The notes: generated from the letters alone by a model not told the origin. Shown: positions 51,212 to 60,162, numbered from the stretch's first letter. The stretch is 64,000 nucleotides of DNA from Streptomyces sp. NBC_00536 (GCF_036346295.1 NZ_CP107819.1:3968001-4032000), one strand, 5' to 3'. Program-made: numbers and translations.

Positions 51212-52438
51212 TCACCGGGACCGGGGGACGGCAGCCGCGCCGAGCGAGCGCTCCGCGTTGTCGATCAGCTCCTTGTAGGTGAGCACCTCGACCCGGTTCA
51301 CGTGCGTGTTGAAGGTGCGCAGGGCCTCATGGATCTCCCGCTCCGGGACCTCCGGCTGCGCCCCCGGGTGGCCGATCAGGACCAGCGCGCTCGCCCGGCG
51401 CGTCTCGATGCCGAAGTCGGCGCGCAGCCGCTCCCGGTTCTCGTCGAGCCCCACCAGGTAGTTCACGGCCTGACCGACGGCGTCGTGCACCTCGGCGGCG
51501 GGCACCCAGGCGCCACGGTGCCGCTTCACCAGCGGTCCGCGCAGGCCCATCGACCGCTTCAGCTCCACCACGTGGAGCGAGCCGTCCCCGCGGATCAGCG
51601 GTATGTCCACCTCGTCCCCGGAGACGAGCCGCCGCTGGACGGCCTCGCCGACGAACCGGCCGCCGAAGATCCAGTGCTGTCCCTCCAGCGCCCGCTGGAG
51701 GTCCGCCTCCAGGGCGACGGGGTCCTCGGCGACCGTGCGCAGGGCGGCGAGTTGCGCCGCGCGCCGCTGGAGTTCGGCGGCGCGCAGCGCGAGCCGCCCG
51801 TCCCGGTCGGCCGCGAGCAGGGCGAGCGCCTCGGGCGAGGCGGCGATCCGGCGCGCCTCGGCCTCCGGGTCCGCCACCTCGATCCGCTCCCGCCGGATCA
51901 CCTGCTCGATGTGCAGCGCCCATTCCGCCCGCCCGCGGGGTATGCGGTAGCGCCCGGGCCGGTCCGCCGGCGCCTCCACGAACCGGCCGTCCTCCCCCAG
52001 GCTCCGCAGATAGTCCAGCAGCTCGGCCGGGGTGGCGTCGGGCCGCTCGGCCAGGAATTCCTTGCCCTTCCCCGTCAGGAACTGACCGCCTCCCCACAGG
52101 GTCATCCCCACCAGATCCCGGAGGAGCCAGCTGCGCTCGGCGCCGTCCAGGTACAGCCGGTAGCGCTCCTCGAACTCCGGTTTGAGGATCCGCCCCTCCG
52201 CATAGTCCACGGAGTCCTGGAGCAGCCGCACGACCTGCCACTCGCCCGCCGAGGCCGCCCGGGACCGGGCCTGCGCCAGCAGGTCCACGAGCGCCTTGCC
52301 GCCCCGGCGACCGCGTCCCCGCCCGCCGTGCATGTGCCCGAACACCGCGTCGACGGCCGCCCGCACGTCACCGTCGGCCGCCTCCTTCCGGACGGCGTCC
52401 AATTGCTGTTCCAGGGCGAAATCGACTCGGATCTCCAT
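51212..52438 (-). CDS. sduA: Shedu-family (SduA, DUF4263) nuclease
   Basis: 408 residues. The C-terminal domain (~240-390) has the PD-(D/E)xK pattern of Shedu: Asp278 in GDEVDIPLI and Glu292-x-Lys294 in VVELKRS, preceded by LEGQHWIFGG. The N-terminal ~230 residues are helical and lack a recognised domain; such N-termini are thought to gate the nuclease in Shedu. Shedu systems are single-gene antiphage defences that cut DNA. It stands alone here, with GGGGG before its ATG and no other defence gene adjacent. The family assignment is good; the defence role is inferred. Confidence 0.78.
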   Translation of the reverse strand: MEIRVDFALEQQLDAVRKEAADGDVRAAVDAVFGHMHGGRGRGRRGGKALVDLLAQARSRAASAGEWQVVRLLQDSVDYAEGRILKPEFEERYRLYLDGAERSWLLRDLVGMTLWGGGQFLTGKGKEFLAERPDATPAELLDYLRSLGEDGRFVEAPADRPGRYRIPRGRAEWALHIEQVIRRERIEVADPEAEARRIAASPEALALLAADRDGRLALRAAELQRRAAQLAALRTVAEDPVALEADLQRALEGQHWIFGGRFVGEAVQRRLVSGDEVDIPLIRGDGSLHVVELKRSMGLRGPLVKRHRGAWVPAAEVHDAVGQAVNYLVGLDENRERLRADFGIETRRASALVLIGHPGAQPEVPEREIHEALRTFNTHVNRVEVLTYKELIDNAERSLGAAAVPRSR

Positions 52439-52509
52439 GCCCCCAGCGTGACGCACGGGTCTGACAACGGGTCCGGTATCGGACACAAGATCGATTTCAG
52501 CCCGGCGCT

Positions 52510-52564
52510 GTTCGACTCCACGTCACCCGGGGAAACCGCACCGTTCATGTCCCGCTCTTAGCGT
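52510..52564 (+). promoter_or_regulatory. PHO-box-like 11-bp units and -10 before alkaline phosphatase
   Basis: Four contiguous 11-mers in phase, GTTCGACTCCA, CGTCACCCGGG, GAAACCGCACC and GTTCATGTCCC (52510-52553), resemble the PhoP direct-repeat unit GTTCACCCGGC. The second and fourth fit best. TAGCGT (52559-52564) follows as -10. PhoP boxes lie at this place in Streptomyces phosphate-starvation promoters. Confidence 0.55.
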
Positions 52565-52608
52565 CGGAGCGCCCGCGCCATTCATTTCCGAGGGGGACCT
52601 CCCGCATC

Positions 52609-54138
52609 ATGCGACGCAGACCTGCCAAGACGTTGACCGTACTGGCCCTGACCGGCGCCCTGGCCGCCGGCACCGCGGTCACCGCCAACTCGGCTCCCCA
52701 GCACGGCGGTCAGGGGGAGATCCGCAACGTCATCTACCTGCTCGGTGACGGAATGGGCCGGACCCACGTCACGGCCGCCCGCGACCGGTTCTACGGCGCG
52801 TCCGGCAAGCTGAACATGGAGACCCTGCCCTACACCGGCGCGGTCGCCACGTACGCCGTCGAGAAGGGCACCTCGAAGCCCTCGCTCGTCACCGACTCCG
52901 CCAGCTCGGCCACCGCGTGGTCGACGGGCGTCAAGACCTACAACGCCGCGCTGAGCGTCGACTCGTACGAGAAGCGCGTCACCACGCTGATGGAGCAGGC
53001 CAAGAAGGCCGGCTTCGCCACGGGCAACGTCTCCACCGCCGAGATCACCGACGCCACCCCGGCCGCCCAGTTCAGCCACGCGCTGCTGCGCGGCTGCCAG
53101 GGCCCGGTCTACTCCGACGCCGCCTGCCTCCCCAAGAAGGAGGACGGTACGTACGAGGCCGCGCCCGCGGACAAGACCCTGGTGACCCCGATCGCCGAGC
53201 AGATCGCGCACAACGGCACCGCCGACGTCATCCTCGGCGGCGGCCTCGCCCGCTTCGAGCCGGACGACCAGAAGGCCCTCAAGGACCAGGGCTACCAGGT
53301 GCTCGGCAGCTTCGGCGACCCGAAGCTCCCGGCCCAGACCGCCGCCAGCCAGAAGGTCGCCACCAAGACCGACCTGGCCCAGGCCAACGGCAAGAAGGTC
53401 ATCGGCCTCTTCAACCGCGGCAACCTCACCGTCGAGCAGGCCAAGGCCGGTCTGCCCGCGGACGCCGCGCAGAAGCAGGAGCCGACGCTCGCCGACATGA
53501 CCCGCAAGTCGATCCAGCTGCTCGGTGAGCGCGGCGGCTACGACCGCAACCGCAAGGGCTTCCTCCTCCAGGTCGAGGGCGCCCAGATCGACAAGCGGTC
53601 GCACGCCAACGACGCCGCCCAGACCCTGGGCGAGATCAAGGCCTTCGACGACGCGGTCAAGGTGGCCACCGACTTCGCGAAGAAGGACGGCCACACCCTG
53701 GTCGTCGTGACCGCGGACCACGAGTGCGCCGGCTTCAACATCATCGAAAAGGGCACCTACACCAACGCCGAGGCGGTCGCTCCCCCGGCCAACACGGACG
53801 CGGGCAACCCGGCCAACAACAGCACCACCTCGCGCCCCGCTTCGGGTGCCAAGGACCCGGTGCGCTCGACCGGCCCGATCAACGGCACCGGCGCGGGTGA
53901 CGTGAAGAACTTCGCTCCCGCCACCTTCCGCACGCCGAACGACCCGGCCGAGGTCAAGGACGGCAGCCCGGACGCCAGCCTCTGGCTGACCTACCTGTCC
54001 GGCAACCACACCGGTGCCGACGTGCCGATCTTCGCGTACGGCCCGAACGGCGCCGCCTTCGCCGCGAGCCAGAACAACACCGAGCTGTACGGCAAGCTGT
54101 ACCGCTCGCTGTTCGGCAAGTCGCCCCAGCAGCACTGA
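52609..54138 (+). CDS. phoA: Secreted alkaline phosphatase
   Basis: 509 residues with a signal peptide (RRRPAKTLTVLALTGALAAG, cleavage near the NSA region). The metal site begins with YLLGDGMG (Asp47), and the nucleophile is Ser97 in TDSASSATAWSTG. Further zinc and magnesium ligands lie in EGAQIDKRSHAND, TADHECAGF and GNHTGADVP. It releases phosphate from organic esters outside the cell. An insertion rich in Asn/Thr/Ala lies near residues 390-420. GAGGGGGA precedes the ATG. PHO-box-like repeats upstream point to phosphate-starvation control. Confidence 0.92.
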   Translation: MRRRPAKTLTVLALTGALAAGTAVTANSAPQHGGQGEIRNVIYLLGDGMGRTHVTAARDRFYGASGKLNMETLPYTGAVATYAVEKGTSKPSLVTDSASSATAWSTGVKTYNAALSVDSYEKRVTTLMEQAKKAGFATGNVSTAEITDATPAAQFSHALLRGCQGPVYSDAACLPKKEDGTYEAAPADKTLVTPIAEQIAHNGTADVILGGGLARFEPDDQKALKDQGYQVLGSFGDPKLPAQTAASQKVATKTDLAQANGKKVIGLFNRGNLTVEQAKAGLPADAAQKQEPTLADMTRKSIQLLGERGGYDRNRKGFLLQVEGAQIDKRSHANDAAQTLGEIKAFDDAVKVATDFAKKDGHTLVVVTADHECAGFNIIEKGTYTNAEAVAPPANTDAGNPANNSTTSRPASGAKDPVRSTGPINGTGAGDVKNFAPATFRTPNDPAEVKDGSPDASLWLTYLSGNHTGADVPIFAYGPNGAAFAASQNNTELYGKLYRSLFGKSPQQH

Positions 54139-54153
54139 CCCACCGATGCGCAG

Positions 54154-54188
54154 CCGGGGCCGGGAGGACCACGTCCTCCCGGCCCCGG
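54154..54188 (+). terminator. Hairpin terminator (16-bp stem)
   Basis: CCGGGGCCGGGAGGAC pairs perfectly with its complement over a CAC loop, 15 bp after the phosphatase stop and 19 bp before the next gene. Confidence 0.85.
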
Positions 54189-54207
54189 CCACGTCAGGAG
54201 CCTTCCG

Positions 54208-54753
54208 ATGAGACACCTCACCCGCCGCACCGCCGGGGCGCTGGCCGCCGCGGCCGCCGTTCTCGCACTCGCCTCGGGCTGCTCCGGCGGCCCGGCGGCA
54301 GCCACTGCCGACAGCGCGGCGGAGGCGGCCGGATCCGCCGCCCCCGTGGTCCTGCCCGCGCCGCGCGGGGCGCCCGCGCCCGCCGCCGTACTGGCCCAGC
54401 CCGCCAAGCCGGGCGAGGTCCGCATCGAGGAGGGCCCCTTCACCGACCGGGTGAAGATGACCGCCCTCAAGCTCACCGACAAGGCGTCCGTCACCGGGCA
54501 CATCGCCATCACCTCCGATGTCAGCGACACCCTGGCCCTGGAGATCGGCGCGGCGTACTACGACCCGACCGGCCACCTCCTCGGGACCACGAAGTTCCAG
54601 TACCAGGAGGAGGGCGAGGACGCGCAGGGCGACCAGCACCACGACGGGCCGCGCGCGGCGGGCGACGGCATCGACTTCACCGTGCCTGCCGGGCAGTTCG
54701 CGCAGGCACCGGCGAGCGTGGTGCTGTCGATACCGGTCCTCGTCAGCGAGTAG
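54208..54753 (+). CDS. Lipoprotein of unknown function
   Basis: 181 residues with a twin-arginine start, hydrophobic core and lipobox LASGC. A low-complexity linker is followed by a beta-rich domain (KMTALKLTDKASVTGHIAITSD, AYYDPTGHLLGTTKFQY). The fold resembles FxLYD-type extracellular domains that compare binding partners, but the match is not certain. It follows the phosphatase after a hairpin, so it is probably expressed at a lower level or separately. Confidence 0.7.
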   Translation: MRHLTRRTAGALAAAAAVLALASGCSGGPAAATADSAAEAAGSAAPVVLPAPRGAPAPAAVLAQPAKPGEVRIEEGPFTDRVKMTALKLTDKASVTGHIAITSDVSDTLALEIGAAYYDPTGHLLGTTKFQYQEEGEDAQGDQHHDGPRAAGDGIDFTVPAGQFAQAPASVVLSIPVLVSE

Positions 54754-54789
54754 CGGAGCGGACGGGGTTCCGCCGGGGTTCCGCCGCGG

Positions 54790-56346
54790 CTACTGCCCCG
54801 CGGCGCAGAACGTGTCACGCGACGGGCGGTGGCCGGTGGTCAGGAACTCGGTGACCGCCCGGTCCCCGCAGGCGTTGCCGTTGCCCAGGTAGACGCCGTG
54901 GCCGCCGTGGTCGACGGTGACCAGGCGGGCCCGGTCGCCGAAGGCCTCGCGCATCTTCAAGGCGCCGAAGTAGGGGGTGGCCGGGTCGCGCAGGTTCTGG
55001 ATCATCAGCACGTTGGAGGGGCCGTCACCGGTGATCCGGGTGGGCTTCTCCACCGGCGCGTCCTTCCAGAACGCGCAGGGCGTGACCGTCGCGGGCATCC
55101 CGGCGGTGAGCGGGTGCGCGGCCCGGTCGGCTGCCGAGCCGCGCGCGTAGGCGTTCACGTCGGCGGGCCACTTCACGTCGTTGCAGATCACCGCGACGGC
55201 GATCGCCGCGTCCTCGTCGCGCAGCGGCTGGGCCAGCTCGGGCGGCAGCACCGGGGTCGCGGCCGGGTCCTGGGCCTGCCGCACGAGCCGGGCGAGGCCC
55301 GGGAAGGCCGCGTCGCCGTACAGGGCGTTCTGCATGGCCTGGCGCAGCAGGTTCCCGGTCAGCGGCGTGCCCTGGGTGGTCGAGGGCTTGGGCGCGTGGT
55401 CGAGCGTGGCCGCGAGGGCGAGGAACAGCGGGCGCACCTCGTCGGGGCGCTCGGCGAGCCGCAGGCCCTCGGCCGCGCGGGCCGGGTCGGCCGCCCAGGC
55501 CGCGAAGTCGGGGAACCGGTCGTCGGCGCCCTGCGACATGTTCGCGAGCCAGCCGCGCGCCACGCGCGACGGGTCGGGGTCGCCGCTGCTGTCCAGGACC
55601 CAGCGGTCGGTGTGCTGGGGGTACTTCTGCCCGTAGACGGCGCCGACGTACGTACCGTACGAGGTTCCCCAGGCCGACAGTTTCCGCTCGCCCAGGGCCT
55701 GGCGCAGCCGGTCCATGTCCCGGACCTCGTTGGCGGTGGTGAAGCTGCGCAGCACCGCGCCGCCATTGGTCTGGCATGCCTCGGCCACCCGGCGGGAGCG
55801 GGCCTCGTTGACCGCGACACCGCCGTCCGCGTCGGGCCAGGACCGCAGGGTGACCAGCATCCGGTCCTCCGGCGCGAGTCCGCAGTTCGCGGTGGTACTG
55901 GCGCCCACGCCGCGCGGGTCGAAGCCCACCAGGTCGTAGCTGCCGGCCATCGCCTTGCCCAGCGCCTCGCCCTTCTGCGCCAGGCGCTGCACCCCGGAGC
56001 CGCCCGGGCCGCCGGGCAGGACCATCAGCGTGCCGCGCCGGGCGGCGGGCCGGTCGCTGCGGATCCGGGAGACCGCGAGGGAGAGCTGCCGGCCGGCCGG
56101 GTCGCCGTAGTCGAGGGGCACGGGCAGCTCGGCACACTCCTGCCCGGCGGGCCCGCCCGGCCGCTCGCAGGGCCGCCAGGCCAGCGCGGGAGCCCCGGCG
56201 GTACCCGCCGCGGCGCTCGCGGGGACGGCGTCCGCCCGGCCGCCCGCCGCGGCGTCGGCCGAGGGGGCGAAGGCCACGGTCAGGGCGGTGGCGGCGGTCA
56301 CGGCGGAGAGGGCGAGTGCGGCGCTCGTACGGGTGTAAGTCGTCAT
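54790..56346 (-). CDS. Secreted alpha/beta hydrolase, tripeptidyl aminopeptidase (TAP)-like
   Basis: 518 residues with an N-terminal signal peptide (SAALALSAVTAATALTVAFA). The oxyanion loop is LPGGPGGSG, the nucleophile elbow is WGTSYGTYVG around residue 240 and the histidine is in VDHGGHGVYL. The C-terminal TAP-like domain carries paired cysteines (ACGDRAV, DTFCAAGQ). The enzyme removes tripeptides from protein N-termini in secreted Streptomyces homologues. It is transcribed toward the phosphatase cluster, alone. Confidence 0.9.
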   Translation of the reverse strand: MTTYTRTSAALALSAVTAATALTVAFAPSADAAAGGRADAVPASAAAGTAGAPALAWRPCERPGGPAGQECAELPVPLDYGDPAGRQLSLAVSRIRSDRPAARRGTLMVLPGGPGGSGVQRLAQKGEALGKAMAGSYDLVGFDPRGVGASTTANCGLAPEDRMLVTLRSWPDADGGVAVNEARSRRVAEACQTNGGAVLRSFTTANEVRDMDRLRQALGERKLSAWGTSYGTYVGAVYGQKYPQHTDRWVLDSSGDPDPSRVARGWLANMSQGADDRFPDFAAWAADPARAAEGLRLAERPDEVRPLFLALAATLDHAPKPSTTQGTPLTGNLLRQAMQNALYGDAAFPGLARLVRQAQDPAATPVLPPELAQPLRDEDAAIAVAVICNDVKWPADVNAYARGSAADRAAHPLTAGMPATVTPCAFWKDAPVEKPTRITGDGPSNVLMIQNLRDPATPYFGALKMREAFGDRARLVTVDHGGHGVYLGNGNACGDRAVTEFLTTGHRPSRDTFCAAGQ

Positions 56347-56476
56347 GCCCAAAGGGTGGTTCAGCCCCGCCCGCCGTCCCATCCGGCTGGCGTGACGGCC
56401 GGGGGTGGGGCTAACCCCCCGGGGTTCCCCCAGAGGGGGGTTGGCCGACCCTCCGGACGGGCCTCCGAACGGTCCG

Positions 56477-56932
56477 TCAGAGGTCGAACTCGTGCGGTGC
56501 CAGGCCCAGGGCGAAGCAGGCCTCGCGGACGACGGCCTGCTCGGTCTTGTCGAAGTCACCGTCGGCGCCACCGATGATGATGCCGATCTGGATGACCGCG
56601 CGGGCCTCCGCGGGCTTCTTCTTCGCCTTGGCTATCTCCTGCATGACGGCGACCTTGCCGAAGTCGAAGTCGGCGGTCAGCTTGTCGAGGTTCTCGTCGA
56701 AGCGCCGCCGCAGTTCGTCCGCGGGGAAGTTCTGCAGCACCTCGTTGGTCCCGATCAGCTGGGCCACGCGCTGGCGTTCGGCCGCGTCGATCGTGCCGTC
56801 GGCCGCGGCCACGAGCGCGCACATCGCCATGCTGGAGTCCCTGAACGCCCCGCTCTTGAGGTCGTTCCGCTTCGCCACCAGCTGCGTCTGCATCGTCGCG
56901 GCGGAATCCTTGATGCGGTCCCACAGGGCCAT
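56477..56932 (-). CDS. TerB-family tellurite-resistance/stress protein
   Basis: 151 residues. Two acidic helix-turn-helix metal sites are visible, AAADGTIDAAER and GGADGDFDKTEQ, as in TerB. TerB proteins bind divalent metal and work with TerD proteins in membrane-associated stress and defence complexes. No terC or other ter genes are adjacent, but an Mrr-TerD fusion lies 4 kb away. It is a single-gene unit upstream of the TAP-like peptidase. Confidence 0.88.
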   Translation of the reverse strand: MALWDRIKDSAATMQTQLVAKRNDLKSGAFRDSSMAMCALVAAADGTIDAAERQRVAQLIGTNEVLQNFPADELRRRFDENLDKLTADFDFGKVAVMQEIAKAKKKPAEARAVIQIGIIIGGADGDFDKTEQAVVREACFALGLAPHEFDL

Positions 56933-57050
56933 GTCTGTCTCCTTATGTCATGGATGGTCACCCCGACAACGGACAGGACTCCCCGCGCGTGCCCGGCCCG
57001 CCGATCCCTTCCGCTTCCTTCCGCTTCCTTCCGCTTCCGCCCCGCACGGG

Positions 57051-57818
57051 CTACGCCGGGAGGGCCATGACCAGCAGCGGCGCCGTGGTGGGACGCGCGG
57101 AGCCGCCCGCCGGCTCGACCGTGAGACCGATCGCCGTGGCGTCCCGCACCGCCCCGTCCAGCAGCAGCGCGTGCCCGCCGCCCAGCAGCCCGGCCGGGCG
57201 CATCGAACCGTGCTCCGAGAACCACAGCTGGTACGTCGTCCCCGCGGGCGGCGGCGGCAACTGCGCGGCCAGCACCACCGCCTGGTCCCGGGCGGCCGAG
57301 GTCACGACGGTGACCCTGGCCCCGCTCGCGGTCCGGCCCGTGGCGGTACGTGCGTCCGGCGCGGCCAGCACCGCCGTGAGCGCCTCGCTCCGCGCCCCGG
57401 CCCGGTCGGCCTCGCGCTGCGCGGCCTGCACGGCCCGCCGCGCCCGCTGGGCCTCCCCGTGCTGCCCGAGGGCGATCGCGCCGAAGGACACGGCCGCGGC
57501 GAGGCTGGCCGCGATCACGAGGACCGCGCCGCGGCGCCTGATCCCGGCGGCGAGCACGGCGTACCGCCCCGGCGCCGGTACCCGTGGCGGGAGTTGGCGC
57601 ACGCTGTCGATGCGTTCCAGCACCAGCGCCTTCAGCTCCGGCGGCGGGGGCACGGCGGCCGCCGACGCCAGCCGGGCCGCGGTCGCGGCGAATTCCCGCA
57701 CCTCCTGGGCGCAGGACGTGCACTGGCCGAGGTGCCGGGTGAAGGCGTGGTGTTCGTCGGGGCCCAGCGCGTCCAGCGCGTACGCACCGGTGAGGGCGTG
57801 CGGGTCTTCGGTCGTCAC
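57051..57818 (-). CDS. rskA: Anti-sigma-K factor RskA
   Basis: 255 residues. The cytoplasmic anti-sigma domain includes the HxxxCxxC zinc-type motif in FTRHLGQCTSC. One membrane helix (GAVLVIAASLAAAVSFGAIAL) leads to an extracytoplasmic RskA domain (GTTYQLWFSEHGS). It holds SigK at the membrane until proteolysis frees it. Its GTG overlaps the sigK stop, giving translational coupling and balanced amounts of the two proteins. Confidence 0.92.
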   Translation of the reverse strand: MTTEDPHALTGAYALDALGPDEHHAFTRHLGQCTSCAQEVREFAATAARLASAAAVPPPPELKALVLERIDSVRQLPPRVPAPGRYAVLAAGIRRRGAVLVIAASLAAAVSFGAIALGQHGEAQRARRAVQAAQREADRAGARSEALTAVLAAPDARTATGRTASGARVTVVTSAARDQAVVLAAQLPPPPAGTTYQLWFSEHGSMRPAGLLGGGHALLLDGAVRDATAIGLTVEPAGGSARPTTAPLLVMALPA

Positions 57819-58411
57819 GTGGTCACCCCCATGCAGTCGCGCAGCCGGATCAGTCCGTCGCGCATACGGGTCTTGATGGTCGGAAGGGGGGTCCGCAGGG
57901 TCTGCGCCACCTCGCGGTAGGTCAGGCCCCGGTAGTAGGCGAGGGTGACGGTCTCCCGCTGGAGTTCGGTCAGCCGGCGCAGACAGCGGCGCACCTGCTC
58001 GCTCTCCAGCCGGGTCTCCACCTGCTCGCTGACCTCGTCGAAGGGCGGTGTCAGCGCGCCCAGCGCGTCCTGGTGGTCGCGGTTCGCGGCGGCCTGCGCC
58101 GAGCGCACCCGGTCCACGGCGCGGCGGTGCGCGAGGGTGGCCGTCCAGGTCGTGACGGACCCCTGGGCGGGCTGGTAGCGGGCGGCGCCCCGCCAGATCT
58201 CGATCATCACTTCCTGCGTCACCTCCTCGGACTGCGCGCGGTCCCGCAGGACCTTGAGGACGATGCCGAAGACCGGGCCGGCGATCACGTCGTAGAGGGC
58301 GGCGAAGGCGTCCTGGTCGCCGAGCGCGACCCGGGCCATCAGCTCCGCGGGGTCGGGCCGGGCGGACCGTTCAGGACGGTCGCCCTCGTCCCTTCGATGG
58401 ATCGCTCGCAT
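57815..58411 (-). CDS. sigK: RNA polymerase sigma factor SigK (ECF)
   Basis: 198 residues. Region 2 is DAFAALYDVIAGPVFGIVLKVL through TTWTATLAHRRAVDRVRS, and region 4 is LTELQRETVTLAYYRGLTYR followed by EVAQTLRTPLPTIKTRMRDG. It pairs with the downstream anti-sigma factor. The neighbouring divergent genes (molybdopterin oxidoreductase, fasciclin lipoprotein) parallel the mycobacterial SigK regulon, which contains the fasciclin-type antigens MPT70/MPT83. The upstream promoter has the same -35 and spacer as that of the divergent gene. Confidence 0.93.
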   Translation of the reverse strand: MRAIHRRDEGDRPERSARPDPAELMARVALGDQDAFAALYDVIAGPVFGIVLKVLRDRAQSEEVTQEVMIEIWRGAARYQPAQGSVTTWTATLAHRRAVDRVRSAQAAANRDHQDALGALTPPFDEVSEQVETRLESEQVRRCLRRLTELQRETVTLAYYRGLTYREVAQTLRTPLPTIKTRMRDGLIRLRDCMGVTT

Positions 58412-58463
58412 GGGCAGTCCTCCGCGCCGTTCGGCATGGGTGGTGGCACCCCGGTCACCTGTT

Positions 58464-58490
58464 CTTCGGAGCCGACGCCCCCGAGGATTG
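58464..58490 (-). promoter_or_regulatory. Predicted SigK promoter of sigK-rskA (autoregulation)
   Basis: CAATCC (58490-58485), 15 bp, then CCGAAG (58469-58464) on the minus strand. It is close to the mycobacterial SigK pattern CCATCC/CCGAAT, and the start would lie ~45 nt before the sigK ATG. Confidence 0.6.
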
Positions 58491-58513
58491 CCGGAACATC
58501 CGGCGAACCGAAC

Positions 58514-58540
58514 CAATCCGCGGGGCCCGGGGCGCCGAAT
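58514..58540 (+). promoter_or_regulatory. Predicted SigK promoter of the oxidoreductase gene
   Basis: CAATCC (58514-58519), 15 bp, then CCGAAT (58535-58540): the same -35 and spacer as the sigK promoter facing the other way. The -10 overlaps the annotated ATG at 58539. Confidence 0.6.
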
Positions 58541-60128
58541 GCCAGATGTGACCATCACCCGACCGGCCCTGAACCGCGGCGCACTCGCCGCGCTGAGCGG
58601 CCTGCTGTCCGGGTACACGGCGCTGGCGGTCGCAGAACTGGTCGCCTCCTTCGTGCGGCCCCAGGCGGGCCCCGTCACCGCAGTAGGCGGCGCGGCCATC
58701 GACCGTACCCCCGCCCCGGTCAAGGATTTCGCGATCCGGCGCTTCGGCACCGACGACAAGCTCGTCCTCCAGATCGGCATCGTCGCCGCCCTCGGCTTCC
58801 TGGCCGTCCTCCTCGGCCTGTTCGCCCTGCGCCACCGGCGCACCGGCGCCGCCGGTGTCCTCGCCTTCGGCGTGCTCGGCGCGGCCGCCGCGCTCACCCG
58901 GCCCGACGCGGCCGGGGCGGCCGACGCGCTGCCCTCGCTGGTGGGGGCGGCCGCCGGATCCGTGGTCCTGCACGTCCTGCTCGGGCGGCTCGCGCGGCCA
59001 CCGGCCGGGACCGGTGAGGGCCCGGCCGCGGGCCGCCTGGACCGGCGCGGGTTCCTGCTCGCCGCCGGAGCCACCGCGCTCGTCGCCACCGGGGCGGGTG
59101 CGCTGGGACGGACCCTGGCCGGGCGGCGCGGCCGGGGCGCGGTGGCCTCCCGGGCCGCCGTACGGCTGCCCGCGCCCGCTTCGCCCGCCGCGCCCGTACC
59201 GGCGCGGGCCGCCCCGCGGATCCCCGGGATCAGCGCCTTCACCACCTCGAACACCGACTTCTACCGGGTGGACACCGCACTGGTGGTGCCCAGGGTCGAC
59301 GCCGGCACCTGGCGGCTGCGGCTGCACGGCAAGGGCGTGGGCCGCCCCCGGACGTACTCCTACCGGGAGTTGCTCGGCCGGGACCTGATCGAGCGCGACG
59401 TCACGCTGACCTGCGTGTCCAACGAGGTCGGCGGACCGTACGTCGGCAATGCCCGCTGGCTGGGCGTCCGGCTGGCCGACCTGCTCCGCGAGGCGGGCGT
59501 ACGGCCCCCCTCGCGCGGCGGCCCGGCCGATCAGCTGGTGGCCCGCTCGGTCGACGGGATGACCCTGGGCAGCCCGGTCGAGGACGTCATGGACGGCCGC
59601 GACGCGATGCTCGCGGTCGGCATGAACGGGGAACCGCTCCCCTTCGAGCACGGCTTCCCGGTCCGCATGCTCGTCCCCGGGCTGTACGGGTACGTGTCGG
59701 CCTGCAAGTGGATCCGGGACATCGAGCTGACCACCTTCGACGCCTACGACCCGTACTGGGTCCAGCGGAGCTGGGCCCGGCGCGCACCGGTCAAGACCCA
59801 GGCCCGGATCGACACCCCCAAGCCGTTCGCCCGGCCGCCGCTGGGCACGACCGTGATGGTCGGCGGGGTCGCCTGGGCCCAGCACCGGGGCATCCGGCGC
59901 GTGGAGGTACGGATCGACGACGGCCCGTGGCAGGACGCCGACCTCGCCGACCAGGACACCGTCGACACCTGGCGGCAGTGGTCCTTCCCCTGGACGACCA
60001 CCCCGGGCGGCCACACCCTCACCGTCCGCGCCACCGACGGCGGCGGCCGCCTCCAGACCGACCGGCGCACCCAGACCCTTCCCGACGGAGCCAGCGGCTG
60101 GCACAGCGTCTTCGTCACCCCCGGCTGA
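58539..60128 (+). CDS. Membrane-bound molybdopterin-dependent oxidoreductase (sulfite-oxidase type)
   Basis: 529 residues. About five membrane helices come first, then a short RRGFLLAAGATAL segment. The SUOX/YedY-like molybdopterin domain follows, with the molybdenum-ligand cysteine in TLTCVSNEVGGPYVGNARW, and a C-terminal Mo-co dimerisation domain (GVAWAQHRGIRRVEVRIDDG). It transfers electrons or oxygen to an unknown extracytoplasmic substrate. A SigK-type -10 (58535-58540) overlaps the ATG; an in-frame GTG at 58548 would then be a leaderless start, shortening the protein by three residues. It is followed by the fasciclin gene. Confidence 0.88.
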   Translation: MPDVTITRPALNRGALAALSGLLSGYTALAVAELVASFVRPQAGPVTAVGGAAIDRTPAPVKDFAIRRFGTDDKLVLQIGIVAALGFLAVLLGLFALRHRRTGAAGVLAFGVLGAAAALTRPDAAGAADALPSLVGAAAGSVVLHVLLGRLARPPAGTGEGPAAGRLDRRGFLLAAGATALVATGAGALGRTLAGRRGRGAVASRAAVRLPAPASPAAPVPARAAPRIPGISAFTTSNTDFYRVDTALVVPRVDAGTWRLRLHGKGVGRPRTYSYRELLGRDLIERDVTLTCVSNEVGGPYVGNARWLGVRLADLLREAGVRPPSRGGPADQLVARSVDGMTLGSPVEDVMDGRDAMLAVGMNGEPLPFEHGFPVRMLVPGLYGYVSACKWIRDIELTTFDAYDPYWVQRSWARRAPVKTQARIDTPKPFARPPLGTTVMVGGVAWAQHRGIRRVEVRIDDGPWQDADLADQDTVDTWRQWSFPWTTTPGGHTLTVRATDGGGRLQTDRRTQTLPDGASGWHSVFVTPG

Positions 60129-60162
60129 CCCCCTTCCCGCACCCACCACCATGGAGAACGCC

